Shown here: piece after piece, positions 51,988 to 59,810 of the stretch
How the letters are laid out: every line of letters starts with the position of its first letter
How positions within the stretch are numbered: the stretch's first letter is position 1
Assembly: GCF_024171785.1 (NCBI RefSeq)
Contig: NZ_JAMTCK010000001.1
Coordinates: 558,134-622,133, forward strand
Origin: Goodfellowiella coeruleoviolacea
Lineage (GTDB): Bacteria > Actinomycetota > Actinomycetes > Mycobacteriales > Pseudonocardiaceae
Length of the DNA: 64,000 bases
Direction: 5' to 3'
The notes under the pieces: model-generated
What the model was told of the DNA's origin: nothing
The model's database searches: none
What the model saw: the letters and a program-made list of their open reading frames with translations, nothing else
Program-made: the position numbers and the translations under genes

Positions 51988-52013
51988 TGCAACCGGTTGC
52001 AGCAACCGGTTGC
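51988..52013. promoter_or_regulatory. Twin palindromic LacI-type operators
   Basis: GCAACCGGTTGC occurs twice, at 51989-52000 and 52002-52013, separated by one base; the first is flanked to TGCAACCGGTTGCA. A central CG and 12-14 bp dyad are typical of LacI-family sites. The location between the divergent importer operon and the LacI gene indicates shared control. Confidence 0.85.
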
Positions 52014-52154
52014 ACGGGAAGCTACTGTTCTCCACTCAGCGGAGTCAAATCTTGACGGAACCGGCAAGATCGATTCCGAAAGGCTGACCGCCGGACCTCC
52101 CCGGGTGGCGGCTGCGCGCCTCACCAGACATTTCGACGAGAACGGGCAGGACGG

Positions 52155-53135
52155 ATGGTTCGGCTAGCGGACATCGCGCGAGCGGCGGGTGTGTCCACCG
52201 CGACAGCCTCGCGCGCGTTGAGCAGACCCGAGATGGTCGCGGCGGCCACCAGGGAACGGGTGCTCGCCGCGGCCGAGGAGATGGGGTTCCGGCTCAACGC
52301 GTCGGCCAGGGCGCTGACCACCGGCCACACCGGCCTGGTCGGGGTCATCGTGCCCACCCTGGCCAACCCGTTCTTCCCGCCCATCCTCACCGGTGTGCAG
52401 GAGGAGTTGCAGACCGTCGGCGGCAACGTGGTGCTGGCGGTGTCCGAGCACTCGGCCGAGAGCGAGCAGGCCCTGGCCGACCGGCTGGCCTCGCACGTGG
52501 ACGGCCTCATCCTGGTCGCCCCGGTCAGCCCGGACGCGGCCGTGCGCACCATGGCCCAGCGCCTGCCAACGGTGACCATCGACCGGACCGTGCGCGGCCT
52601 GCCCGGCGTGCTGGTGGACGTGCCCGGCGGCGTCCGCGACCTGGTCAACCACCTGGTCGAACTCGGCCACCGGCGGATCGCCTACCTGGGTGGCCCACCC
52701 TCGTCCTGGATGGACCAGCGCCGCCGGCTGGCCGCGACCGAGGCCGTGCGCGCGGCCGACGGGGAACTCGTGGTGCTGCGGCCGGTGCCGCCGCGCATCG
52801 ACGCCGGCCTGGCCGCGGCCGAGCACATCGCCAACGGCGCCTCGGTCACCGCGATCATCGCCTACAGCAGCTACGTCCTGCTCGGCCTGCTGATCGGCCT
52901 GCACAACGCGGGCCTGCGGGTGCCGGAGGACATCAGCCTGGCCGCCTCCGACGACCTCACCCTGCTGGGCACCACCCAACCCAGCATCACCGCGCTGCAC
53001 GTACCACTGGACCGGGCCGGAGCCGCGGCCAGCCAGCTCGTGCTCAACGCCGACACCACCGGCAAACCCGCCAAGGCCGTCCGGATCGACACCCAGCTCG
53101 TGGTGCGCGAGTCCACCGCCCCGGCCCGCGCCTGA
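52155..53135 (+). CDS. LacI-family transcriptional regulator
   Basis: 326-aa regulator. HTH: RLADIARAAGVSTATASRALS (given in part), hinge LNASARALTTG, then a periplasmic-binding-like effector domain starting GLVGVIVPTLANPFFPPIL and ending VPLDRAGAAASQLVL. ATG 52155 has AGGA upstream. Divergent from the importer-nucleoside hydrolase-adenine deaminase operon, with twin operators between. The effector is probably a purine nucleoside or base (inference). Confidence 0.92.
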   Translation: MVRLADIARAAGVSTATASRALSRPEMVAAATRERVLAAAEEMGFRLNASARALTTGHTGLVGVIVPTLANPFFPPILTGVQEELQTVGGNVVLAVSEHSAESEQALADRLASHVDGLILVAPVSPDAAVRTMAQRLPTVTIDRTVRGLPGVLVDVPGGVRDLVNHLVELGHRRIAYLGGPPSSWMDQRRRLAATEAVRAADGELVVLRPVPPRIDAGLAAAEHIANGASVTAIIAYSSYVLLGLLIGLHNAGLRVPEDISLAASDDLTLLGTTQPSITALHVPLDRAGAAASQLVLNADTTGKPAKAVRIDTQLVVRESTAPARA

Positions 53136-53384
53136 CCACCCGGCCCCGCCACCACCGGCGCGGGTGGATGGTGGTCGGGTCGGGGAAAAGCCAGGAAGTG
53201 TCTCACCTTGACTGCCGTTCCGACTTCACCCTCAATTCACGGGGAACGGCATCAGCTACGCGCCAGCCCTCTTTCGTGCACACCGTGGATCCAGCCTCGA
53301 TCCATCCCCGCGCCAAGGCGACGAGGTCGTCGTATCAGGCCCGGTCAAACCGGCGGACCGGCCCTGCGTGAGGCCAACGGGCGC

Positions 53385-53680
53385 GTGGGACTTGTCGCGA
53401 TCAACCACACCTCCGTTCAGGGCGGTTGCCTGGCGGTGTCCGACACGCGCAACGCCGCCACCGAAACCCGCGTCGACGACCTGGCCGGCTGGATCGCGCA
53501 GCAAACCAAGGACGTGGCCAGCCCGATGGCCTACACCTGGCGCAACCAGCAACACGTGTGCGCCCGCGGCGACGATGGCAGCCTGCCGCACTGGTCCTGG
53601 GCGCCGGGTCAGGAGATCGTGAACCAGAACTGGGGCGGCCAACTCGTCGGCACCCCCACCGGGTTCAACCACCCCTTGGC
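53385..53680 (+). pseudogene. Lectin-like (PLL-type) gene remnant
   Basis: A frame from about 53385 encodes AINHTSVQGGCLAVSDTRN and then QHVCARGDDGSLPHWSWAPG and WGGQLVGTPTGF, resembling repeat units of PLL-type bacterial lectins. There is no credible start, the upstream part is not protein-like, and the frame loses similarity near 53680. It looks like a fragment left by recombination. Confidence 0.5.
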
Positions 53681-53829
53681 TCGCCCTCGCCACGACCGGC
53701 ACGACAGGAACAGTTGCCGCAGTCCGAGTAGCCGGGGAGATCGAGGGAACCCTCGTCGAAGCAGAAACCCTCGAAGCCAACCTCGCCAGAAAAACTATTG
53801 ATGATATAGCTGGCCCAATTCTCCGTCGG

Positions 53830-54252
53830 GTGTGCGAGTTCAAAATCTCAGCACCGAGATCTTCAACACTGACGGCATCCGGCGTAAATCCCTGCTGGTC
53901 AGCCTCCGAGGAGAATTTGGATAAGATTTTTGATACGTACGGCCCAGAGATTCTCCAAGGTGTAGAGTGGAATATTCTGCGATACAATGAGGGAGCACTG
54001 GACCACGCCCTGAACGGCGTCTTGACAGATGAGCTCAAGCTGGCAGAACACCTCTCCGAGATAAGCAAAAATAAATTCGAATACGAGGACGTAAACAATC
54101 CTTCAGCGTCTATTTTCTTTGATGCAGAGAAGGAAATTTTGGTTATTAGAGATAGCAAGATGATCCATGCGTATAACTTCTCAAAAGCCCAGTGGCGTGA
54201 TGCCGTTGGGAGCAGGTACGTCCCGAGCTCGTCCAGCAAGTCTGGAAGTTGA
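53830..54252 (+). CDS. Hypothetical protein, possible C-terminal toxin-like domain without its N-terminus
   Basis: 140 aa from GTG 53830, but the same frame is open back to 53623 and already encodes GEIEGTLVEAETLEANLARK, with no ATG or GTG there. So this is probably the tail of a longer protein whose 5' part was lost, or one frameshifted from the lectin remnant. Features: acidic, Asn/Lys/Glu-rich, AT-rich codons (about 37 % GC in the line at 54121), segment YGPEILQGVEWNILRYN and FDAEKEILVIRDSKMIHAYN. No family recognised. Followed at once by two small paralogous genes, like a toxin tail with immunity genes (inference). Confidence 0.5.
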   Translation: MCEFKISAPRSSTLTASGVNPCWSASEENLDKIFDTYGPEILQGVEWNILRYNEGALDHALNGVLTDELKLAEHLSEISKNKFEYEDVNNPSASIFFDAEKEILVIRDSKMIHAYNFSKAQWRDAVGSRYVPSSSSKSGS

Positions 54253-54257
54253 ATTTC

Positions 54258-54464
54258 ATGGAAAGCAAGATTGTAGGACTCCAAGGAGAGATCAGTCTTA
54301 GTAGTGATGAGTTGGGGATGCTTGTTTCAGTACTGATAACATTCGAAAGTGTAGTCGGATGGAAGAGTTCTTACCGAGAGAAGGTTAATTGGAGGGAGGG
54401 CGAAATTTTAGAATTTCGCGCCCACCTCGCCGACCTCTCTAGAGATCTGCCTGACGAGGACTGA
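54258..54464 (+). CDS. Small hypothetical protein, paralogue A
   Basis: 68-aa protein from ATG 54258, 5 nt after the preceding stop; a TTG at 54249 is possible. Begins MESKIVGLQGEISLSSDELG and ends in an amphipathic helix (VNWREGEILEFRAHLADLS). It shares KIV near the start and the W-x2-GE-x3-F pattern with the next small gene, so the two are tandem paralogues. AT-rich codon use. Function unknown; an immunity role is a guess from position. Confidence 0.6.
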   Translation: MESKIVGLQGEISLSSDELGMLVSVLITFESVVGWKSSYREKVNWREGEILEFRAHLADLSRDLPDED

Positions 54465-54543
54465 TTTCCCGCTCACCACTTTCGAACGCGGTAAATATAG
54501 CCTCCTTAAACGCGTCAGGCGAAGACAAGACACAGGAGACCAG

Positions 54544-54747
54544 ATGGACGCCAAAATAGTGGATCAGCGATGCATACTAACCTTGACCCGAGAAGACGCT
54601 CAGTTGATCGCGTCCGCGATTAGCGTGGTCAATGAGGGAATCCTGTCAGATGAACTCTATCAGATCAGAGTTGGATGGAGCCGAGGGGAGGTTTCGATTC
54701 TTTTCGACCAGCTCTCATCTCTAGCTGAGGCTATCCCTTCCAGCTAG
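54544..54747 (+). CDS. Small hypothetical protein, paralogue B
   Basis: 67-aa protein, ATG preceded by CAGGAGA. Sequence starts MDAKIVDQRCILTLTREDAQ and ends with VGWSRGEVSILFDQLSSLAE, aligning along its length with paralogue A (KIV, spaced Leu/Ile, W-x2-GE, terminal Pro). No signal peptide or membrane segment. Confidence 0.65.
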   Translation: MDAKIVDQRCILTLTREDAQLIASAISVVNEGILSDELYQIRVGWSRGEVSILFDQLSSLAEAIPSS

Positions 54748-54850
54748 GACACTAATGAATAGTATCGACCGTCCAGCAGCAGAGGAAACTCGGCACCTCG
54801 CGCATACTAGACGTTTTCAGCCACAGCTCAACGTAACAGAATCGGACAAA

Positions 54851-55378
54851 ATGAAGAGATTCAAACGTTTATTAGCAGTCGCATCAGCAGTAGTAGGGAT
54901 AGCACTTACGGGCGCACTTGCCGCTCAAGCCAACCAACAAGCAACCCCTGACGCGCAGTTGTCAACAGTTGAGGACTACGCCTATCCGGGAGCGGACCAG
55001 ATCTTTGCCACGTATGGAGTTAGGCTGATATCAGGCGATGGTCACATTATGGCCGCCGACTGTGCCATTCCCTCGAGCGGTCCACTTGGCCTAATCGAAG
55101 TCCACACCACGGAGCACATCGGTCCAGATCAGAAGGGCCTGATCTGCTTCAAGGTAATCGGCTCATCAGGGTCCCTTAGTCTGCAGGTTCCCAAGGCCTA
55201 TGAGATCCGTGGTGATGGGCGTGTACCAGGGGCAGGACACAAAGTAAGAGCGGAATTAACTACCGAAGCAGGAGAGCACACTACTGTTGATGTCAATCCC
55301 AGTGGGTCCACTCCTGTCGGCATTGGCACCGGCAGCAACACGCCAACGACCTTGCTGAAGCTGATCGCCTCGCTGTGA
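54851..55378 (+). CDS. Secreted protein of unknown function
   Basis: 175 aa with a signal peptide MKRFKRLLAVASAVVGIALT and cleavage near AAQANQ. The mature part has YPGADQIFATYGVRLISGDG, HIMAADC and a second Cys in GLICFKV; similar YPGA...GDGHI proteins occur in streptomycetes, as far as I recall, without known function. ATG 54851 was chosen over 54755 because it starts the signal peptide. Gene is lower in GC than the chromosome average. A strong hairpin follows. Confidence 0.7.
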   Translation: MKRFKRLLAVASAVVGIALTGALAAQANQQATPDAQLSTVEDYAYPGADQIFATYGVRLISGDGHIMAADCAIPSSGPLGLIEVHTTEHIGPDQKGLICFKVIGSSGSLSLQVPKAYEIRGDGRVPGAGHKVRAELTTEAGEHTTVDVNPSGSTPVGIGTGSNTPTTLLKLIASL

Positions 55379-55397
55379 CAGCGAGCTAGCCCACACC

Positions 55398-55446
55398 AGT
55401 CACGGTCGGCTCGCTGCAGGGTAGTCAGGCGATGCCGACCGTGACT
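55398..55446 (+). terminator. Terminator hairpin with an overlapping alternative stem
   Basis: Perfect 13-bp stem AGTCACGGTCGGC/GCCGACCGTGACT with a 23-nt loop, 19 nt after the secreted-protein stop. A competing stem CAGCGAGC/GCTCGCTG (55379-55386 with 55409-55416) shares bases with its left arm. Confidence 0.7.
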
Positions 55447-55466
55447 CGGACTGCCCACGTCATGGC

Positions 55467-55583
55467 ATGAGCGAGCCATCCGGCGAGCCTGTGCCGAAGC
55501 TACAGCTGGCTACGCATGACGACTCGGTCCTGGCGGCCCTGCACCACCTCGCGGCGCTCGAGCAGGTCAAGGCGAAGCGGTAG
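55467..55583 (+). CDS. Very small ORF, doubtful
   Basis: 38 codons beginning MSEPSGEPVPKLQLATHDDS and ending in a helix (VLAALHHLAALEQVKAKR). No clear ribosome site. It may be a gene or the remnant of one; the surrounding 55447-55666 is otherwise empty. Confidence 0.3.
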   Translation: MSEPSGEPVPKLQLATHDDSVLAALHHLAALEQVKAKR

Positions 55584-55666
55584 CGTCGGGTGCTGTGAGT
55601 ACGCGAGTCCGCGTCGATCAGCGCCTAACCGTTAGCCACCGCCGACCGCCCGGCGCCGCGCACTGA

Positions 55667-55936
55667 TTACTTGGCGACCCCGTTTGGCAACTTGCTGATG
55701 AAGGCGAGCAGTTGCATGTTGTAACGATCGGCGTCGCCCGTGAAGATGCCGCGGCCCGCTCCCTCGATCACGACGAATCTCGAACCGGGAAGCAGGGCGT
55801 GCGTGCCACGCCCGGTTTGTTCGATCGGCACCGAGCGTTCAGCCTCGCCTCGGATGCCCAACGCCGGCACCCGGAGCTGAACGAGTTCCCCGTACTGGTC
55901 GACGTTGAGTAACACCTCGTTCGACGACATCAGCAC
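55667..55936 (-). pseudogene. C-terminal fragment of an alpha/beta hydrolase
   Basis: The frame encodes VPALGIRGEAERSVPIEQTG, then HALLPGSRFVVIEGAGRGIF and a terminal LLAFISKLPNG: the last third of a chloroperoxidase-type hydrolase. The oxyanion and nucleophile regions are missing, and the expected catalytic His (GxxHG) reads GAGRGI. Upstream is the cut-off HTH gene on the same strand, suggesting a deletion that joined the two. Confidence 0.7.
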
Positions 55937-55968
55937 CGTCGCGGCGCATCGAAAGACTGACGCCAGAT

Positions 55969-56313
55969 TCAGTCGGCCAATCCAGTCTGACCTGATGAGC
56001 TGGCCGGAACAGGTCGGCGCGCGAGGCGCGGCCGGGGTGTGGGGCGGGCCAGGCCGTGCAGGTGCGCGCTGGCCTCCTCGTCCAGGCGCAGCGCGTCGGC
56101 GAGCGCGTCCAGCACCTGTGGCGAGGGGTGCCGCTGCCGGCCCTGCTCCAGTCGGATGTAGTAGTCGGTGGACAGCCCGGCGAGCATGGCCACCTCCTCC
56201 CGCCGCAGGCCCGCGACCCGCCGCCGTCCCGGTGCGGGCATGCCGTGGTCCTCGGGCCGGGCCAGGTCACGCCGGGCCCGCAGGTACTCGCCGAGCCGGT
56301 TGCCGTTGTCCAT
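55969..56313 (-). CDS. XRE-family HTH regulator, truncated (MmyB-type N-terminus)
   Basis: 114-aa protein with the HTH of MmyB-type regulators: NRLGEYLRARRDLARPEDHG, then VAGLRREEVAMLAGLSTDYY and IRLEQGRQRHPSPQVLDALA. Full-length relatives carry a further MmyB ligand-binding domain of about 170 residues, absent here; the reading frame leaves the family after HLHGLARPTPRPR and stops soon after. ATG 56313 has TACGGT 6 nt upstream and no ribosome site (leaderless geometry). Confidence 0.75.
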   Translation of the reverse strand: MDNGNRLGEYLRARRDLARPEDHGMPAPGRRRVAGLRREEVAMLAGLSTDYYIRLEQGRQRHPSPQVLDALADALRLDEEASAHLHGLARPTPRPRLARRPVPASSSGQTGLAD

Positions 56314-56485
56314 GACACGACCGTAGGCGTGACCCGCGCGTCGAGGGTGGGCGTGCCGCACCCAGTCTCGGGCCGGCGCACCGGGTCGGGGTGGCCGGCG
56401 TGCGGCGGTCGGCCGACAACAGCGCGGTGTCGCGGCTCGGCGAGTCGCGTGTGCTGTCCCCGGGGCCGGTCGCGGGATGGGCGGG

Positions 56486-57064
56486 TCAGCGGTTGGTGCG
56501 GAGCCCGGCGAGGTGGACGCGGACGAAGCGGCGCCAGCGGGTGTCGTCTCCGTCCGGCGAGACCGCGACCACGGCTCGGATCGCGACGATGAGCGCTTCG
56601 ATGTCGTCGCCGGTGACGTCCGCGGCGAGGGCCCCGGCGTCGACCGCCTTCCTGGTGAGCTGGTGGAGGCGGCGCACGGTTCGCTCGCTGACCTCGTCGC
56701 CGGCGACCCGCTCCGTGAGGGCGCCCGCGTAACGTCGCTTCTCGGCGTTGAACGCGCCGATGAACTCAAGGAAGCGCTCCAGACCGGCGCAGGGGTCCGG
56801 GTCGGCGAGCGCGGTTGCGGCGGCCTGGTCCATCTCCTCGACGAAGACTCGCGCGATGGCGTCGAGCAGGGCTTCCTTGCCCGCGAACCGCCGGTAGATC
56901 GTGCCGACGCCGAGGCCGGCGCGAGCCGCGATGGACTCCATGCTCGCCTGTGGGCCCTGCTCGGCGAAGACCTCACGCGCCGCCCGCAGGACGATCGCGT
57001 CGTTGCGCACCGCGTCCCGGCGAGGTGCGCGTGGCCTGTTCGAGGAGTTCGTTGGTGGTGCCAT
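56486..57064 (-). CDS. TetR-family transcriptional regulator
   Basis: 192-aa repressor. HTH: VLRAAREVFAEQGPQASMES, then AARAGLGVGTIYRRFAGKEA, the TetR signature. The C-terminal ligand domain follows (ERFLEFIGAFNAEKRRYAGA). ATG 57064 is preferred: TACACT lies 7 nt upstream (leaderless) and the TTG at 57082 has no site. Divergent from the dehydrogenase gene with two operators between; probably represses it until a ligand binds. Confidence 0.92.
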   Translation of the reverse strand: MAPPTNSSNRPRAPRRDAVRNDAIVLRAAREVFAEQGPQASMESIAARAGLGVGTIYRRFAGKEALLDAIARVFVEEMDQAAATALADPDPCAGLERFLEFIGAFNAEKRRYAGALTERVAGDEVSERTVRRLHQLTRKAVDAGALAADVTGDDIEALIVAIRAVVAVSPDGDDTRWRRFVRVHLAGLRTNR

Positions 57065-57083
57065 CCGCACCAGTGTAACCAAG

Positions 57084-57127
57084 CGGAATCCATATTCCGG
57101 TTCGCGCTATAGTGAATCAGGATTCCG
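57084..57127. promoter_or_regulatory. Paired TetR operators around the dehydrogenase promoter
   Basis: CGGAAT-ccat-ATTCCG at 57084-57099 is a perfect dyad. GTGAAT-cagg-ATTCCG at 57112-57127 matches it imperfectly. Between them TATAGT (57108-57113) is a good -10 for the plus-strand gene, so bound repressor would cover both -35 and start point. Confidence 0.75.
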
Positions 57128-57147
57128 TTTCACTGTGAGGAGTGCAC

Positions 57148-58200
57148 ATGAGGACCACCACCGCCTGGCAGAGCGTCACACCGGGCACCAACGCGCTGAC
57201 CCGCGTCACCATCGAGCGGCGTGATCTGCGCCGGGACGACATCGCGGTGCGGATCGACTACTGCGGCGTCTGCCACAGCGATCTGCACCGGATCCACGGC
57301 ATGCTCGGCGAGAAGGACCTCGTGCCTGGCCACGAAGCCACCGGCACGGTGACCGCCGTCGGCGCGGGGGTCACCGGCTTCGCGGTCGGTGCGCGCGTGG
57401 CGATCGGCACGATCGTCGACTCGTGCGGCGAGTGCGCCATGTGCCTGGCGGGGCAGGAGAACTACTGCTACGACCGGCCGACCACCACCTACGGTGGCAC
57501 CGACCGCGTCGACGGCACCCAGACCAGGGGTGCCTACAGCCGGGAGTACGTCCTGCGGGAGAAGTTCGCGTTTCACCTGCCCGACGGCCTCGACTCAGCC
57601 GCCGCGGCGCCGCTGATGTGCGCCGGCGTCAGCGTCTGGGAACCGATGCGGGCCGCCGGCGTCGGGCCGGGGACGCGGGTGGCCGTCGCCGGTCTCGGCG
57701 GGCTCGGACACCTCGCCGTCAAGCTTGCCACCGCGCTGGGAGCCGACGTCACCGTCCTCAGCCGCGGCACCGCCAAGGAGCGGGACGCTCGTTCCCTCGG
57801 GGCCACCGGGCTGCTGGTCACCAGCGACGACGCCCAGGTGTCCTCGGCACGGGGTCGCTTCGACCTCATCCTCGACACCATCCCCGGCGACCACGAGCTG
57901 ACCCCGCTGATCAGCATGGTCGGCCTGGACGGCACCCTGTGCGTCCTCGGCAATCCCCTCCAGGCAGGCCCGCACCTGTGGGCGCTCGGCGCCGGCCGCA
58001 AGAAGCTCACCTCCTCCGGCACCGGGGGGCTGCGGCACACCGCCGAGCTGCTCGCGTTCTGCGCCGAGCACGGCATCACCGCCGACGTCGAGGTCCTGCC
58101 CTCCAGCGCGGTCGAAACCGCGCTGAACCGACTCGCCGCCGGGGACGTCCACTACCGGTTCGTCCTGGACATGTCCGACCTCGACATCCCGACCAGCTGA
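57148..58200 (+). CDS. Zinc-dependent alcohol dehydrogenase (CAD/YahK type)
   Basis: 350-aa medium-chain dehydrogenase, probably reducing aldehydes with NADPH. Catalytic zinc: CGVCHSDLH and GHEATG; structural zinc: CGECAMCLAGQENYC; Rossmann motif GLGGLGHLAVK. ATG 57148 follows GAGGAG; a GTG at 57142 would overlap that site. Under apparent control of the divergent TetR protein, an arrangement common for aldehyde-detoxification enzymes. Confidence 0.9.
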   Translation: MRTTTAWQSVTPGTNALTRVTIERRDLRRDDIAVRIDYCGVCHSDLHRIHGMLGEKDLVPGHEATGTVTAVGAGVTGFAVGARVAIGTIVDSCGECAMCLAGQENYCYDRPTTTYGGTDRVDGTQTRGAYSREYVLREKFAFHLPDGLDSAAAAPLMCAGVSVWEPMRAAGVGPGTRVAVAGLGGLGHLAVKLATALGADVTVLSRGTAKERDARSLGATGLLVTSDDAQVSSARGRFDLILDTIPGDHELTPLISMVGLDGTLCVLGNPLQAGPHLWALGAGRKKLTSSGTGGLRHTAELLAFCAEHGITADVEVLPSSAVETALNRLAAGDVHYRFVLDMSDLDIPTS

Positions 58201-58314
58201 GTCCGGGGATCGACACCGCGGTTCGGCCTCCCGGCCGGACTGCCGCCGACCCGCGCGCCAGGCTCTCGCGGCGGGCGTCACCGTGATCACCGGCCTGACA
58301 CCCGTGCGTGGCGG

Positions 58315-58352
58315 CGGCCGGCCCGCCGTGGTGCGACAGGCGGTGCCGGCCG
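58315..58352. terminator. Candidate terminator between convergent genes
   Basis: CGGCCGGC (58315-58322) pairs with GCCGGCCG (58345-58352) over a 22-nt loop within the 203-bp gap between the dehydrogenase and histidine kinase gene ends. Confidence 0.4.
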
Positions 58353-58403
58353 TGGCGCGGACCGCGCCGGCCCGGTAACCCGGCGGCCAGCGGGTCACCG
58401 GGG

Positions 58404-59810
58404 TCAGCCGCGGCGGGCCGCGCGCTGGCGGGGGGTTCGGGGGGCGGGCGGTGCGGTGGGCACCGGGGACGCGGGCAGCCGGACGGCCTCGGGCTCGCGG
58501 CGGGTGGGGATCGTCGGTGCGCGGCGGTCGGCCGGCAGCAGCACGGTGAACTCCGCGCCCGTGCCCAGCTGGCCGCGCGCCATGATCCGGCCCTGGTGGC
58601 CCTGCACCACCTCGCGGACCAGGGCCAGGCCCAGCCCGAACCGGCGGCCCCGGCCGGTGCTGCCCCGGGCGAACCGCTCGAAGATCCGCTCGGCGTCGGC
58701 GGGGTCGAAGCCGACGCCGTTGTCGCGCACGGACAGCCGCACCGCGTCGGGGCTGGGCAGGTCAACGGTGATCACGATCTCGCCGCCGGGCGGGGTGTGC
58801 GCGATGGCGTTGTCGACCAGGGCGGAGATCACCCGCCGCAGCGCCGAGGGGACGCCGGCCACCAGGTGCCGGCCGGGTCCTCGGCGCAACGTGATGGTCA
58901 GGCCGATGGTCTGGGCCCTGGCGTCCTCGCTGGCCACCACCTCGCCGGCGAGCGCCATCAGGTCGACGGTGGTGAACTCCTGCGGGGCCGCGCCGAGTTG
59001 GGCGGACAGCAGCAGGTCGTCGACGACGTCGTTGAGCTGGCGGGTGCCGGCCACCAGCCGCTGGAGTTCGGTGGCCAGCTGCGGCGCGGCCGCGGCGCCG
59101 TCCACCCGCCTGGCCAGCAGCTGCGCCCTGGTGTGCAGCTGGGTCAGCGGGGTGCGCAGTTCGTGGCTGGCGTCCGCGATGAACCGGCGCTGCCGGCGCA
59201 GCACGTCCCCCAGCGGGGCGATGGCCCGCCTGGCCAGGACGAAGCCGGCGATGCCGGCCGCGACCAGGGCGACGAGTTCGGCCACGGCCAGGGCGAGCAG
59301 CAGGCTGGCGCGGGCGGCGATCTGGAACCGCTCGTCGTAGACGGCCTGCACGACGTCGGAGCCCCGGCGCTGGGTCAGCACGGTGTAGTCGGTGTTGTTG
59401 CGGTGCAGCCGCTCCAGCACGGCCTGGCCGTCGGCCGCGACCTGGTCGAGCACGGTGGTGCGGGGGAAACCCGGTGGCGGGTTGGGCGTTCCGGTGATCT
59501 CGCCCTCGTGCCGGACGAGCAGCCACACGCAGCCGGGCGGGTTGCCCGCCTCGCCGTGGGTGACCGCCCAGCGCACCTCGCGTTCGGCGTCGCCGCGCTG
59601 CGCGAGCAGCAGCACGCCGAAGACCACGGCGCCGATGAACACCACCACCGCGGTCATCACCGCGGCCACCCGCAGGCTGATCGACCACCGGGTGCGGGCC
59701 AGCGCCCGTTGCTCGGGATCGGCCACCTCGCCGAGCCCCACACCCGGTTTCACACCGGGTTCCGCGGCGGGTCCCACGCCGGGCCGCAGCGGTCTTCGCA
59801 GCACGCTCAT
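58404..59810 (-). CDS. Membrane sensor histidine kinase
   Basis: 468-aa kinase: cytoplasmic N-terminus of about 43 residues, two helices (about 46-68 and 168-190), periplasmic loop of about 100 residues with one Cys, then H-box ADASHELRTPLTQLH, N-box ALVDNAIAHTPPGG, G1 RDNGVGFDP and G2 RRFGLGLALV. The C-terminus is a Pro/Arg-rich tail. ATG 59810 overlaps the response-regulator stop (ATGA). Confidence 0.9.
   Translation of the reverse strand: MSVLRRPLRPGVGPAAEPGVKPGVGLGEVADPEQRALARTRWSISLRVAAVMTAVVVFIGAVVFGVLLLAQRGDAEREVRWAVTHGEAGNPPGCVWLLVRHEGEITGTPNPPPGFPRTTVLDQVAADGQAVLERLHRNNTDYTVLTQRRGSDVVQAVYDERFQIAARASLLLALAVAELVALVAAGIAGFVLARRAIAPLGDVLRRQRRFIADASHELRTPLTQLHTRAQLLARRVDGAAAAPQLATELQRLVAGTRQLNDVVDDLLLSAQLGAAPQEFTTVDLMALAGEVVASEDARAQTIGLTITLRRGPGRHLVAGVPSALRRVISALVDNAIAHTPPGGEIVITVDLPSPDAVRLSVRDNGVGFDPADAERIFERFARGSTGRGRRFGLGLALVREVVQGHQGRIMARGQLGTGAEFTVLLPADRRAPTIPTRREPEAVRLPASPVPTAPPAPRTPRQRAARRG

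Noticed and set aside
53256-54284. Long minus-strand reading frame of 342 codons across the AT-rich island
   Set aside because: It runs antisense to the plus-strand coding signals, has no recognisable domain, changes composition midway and lacks a ribosome site.
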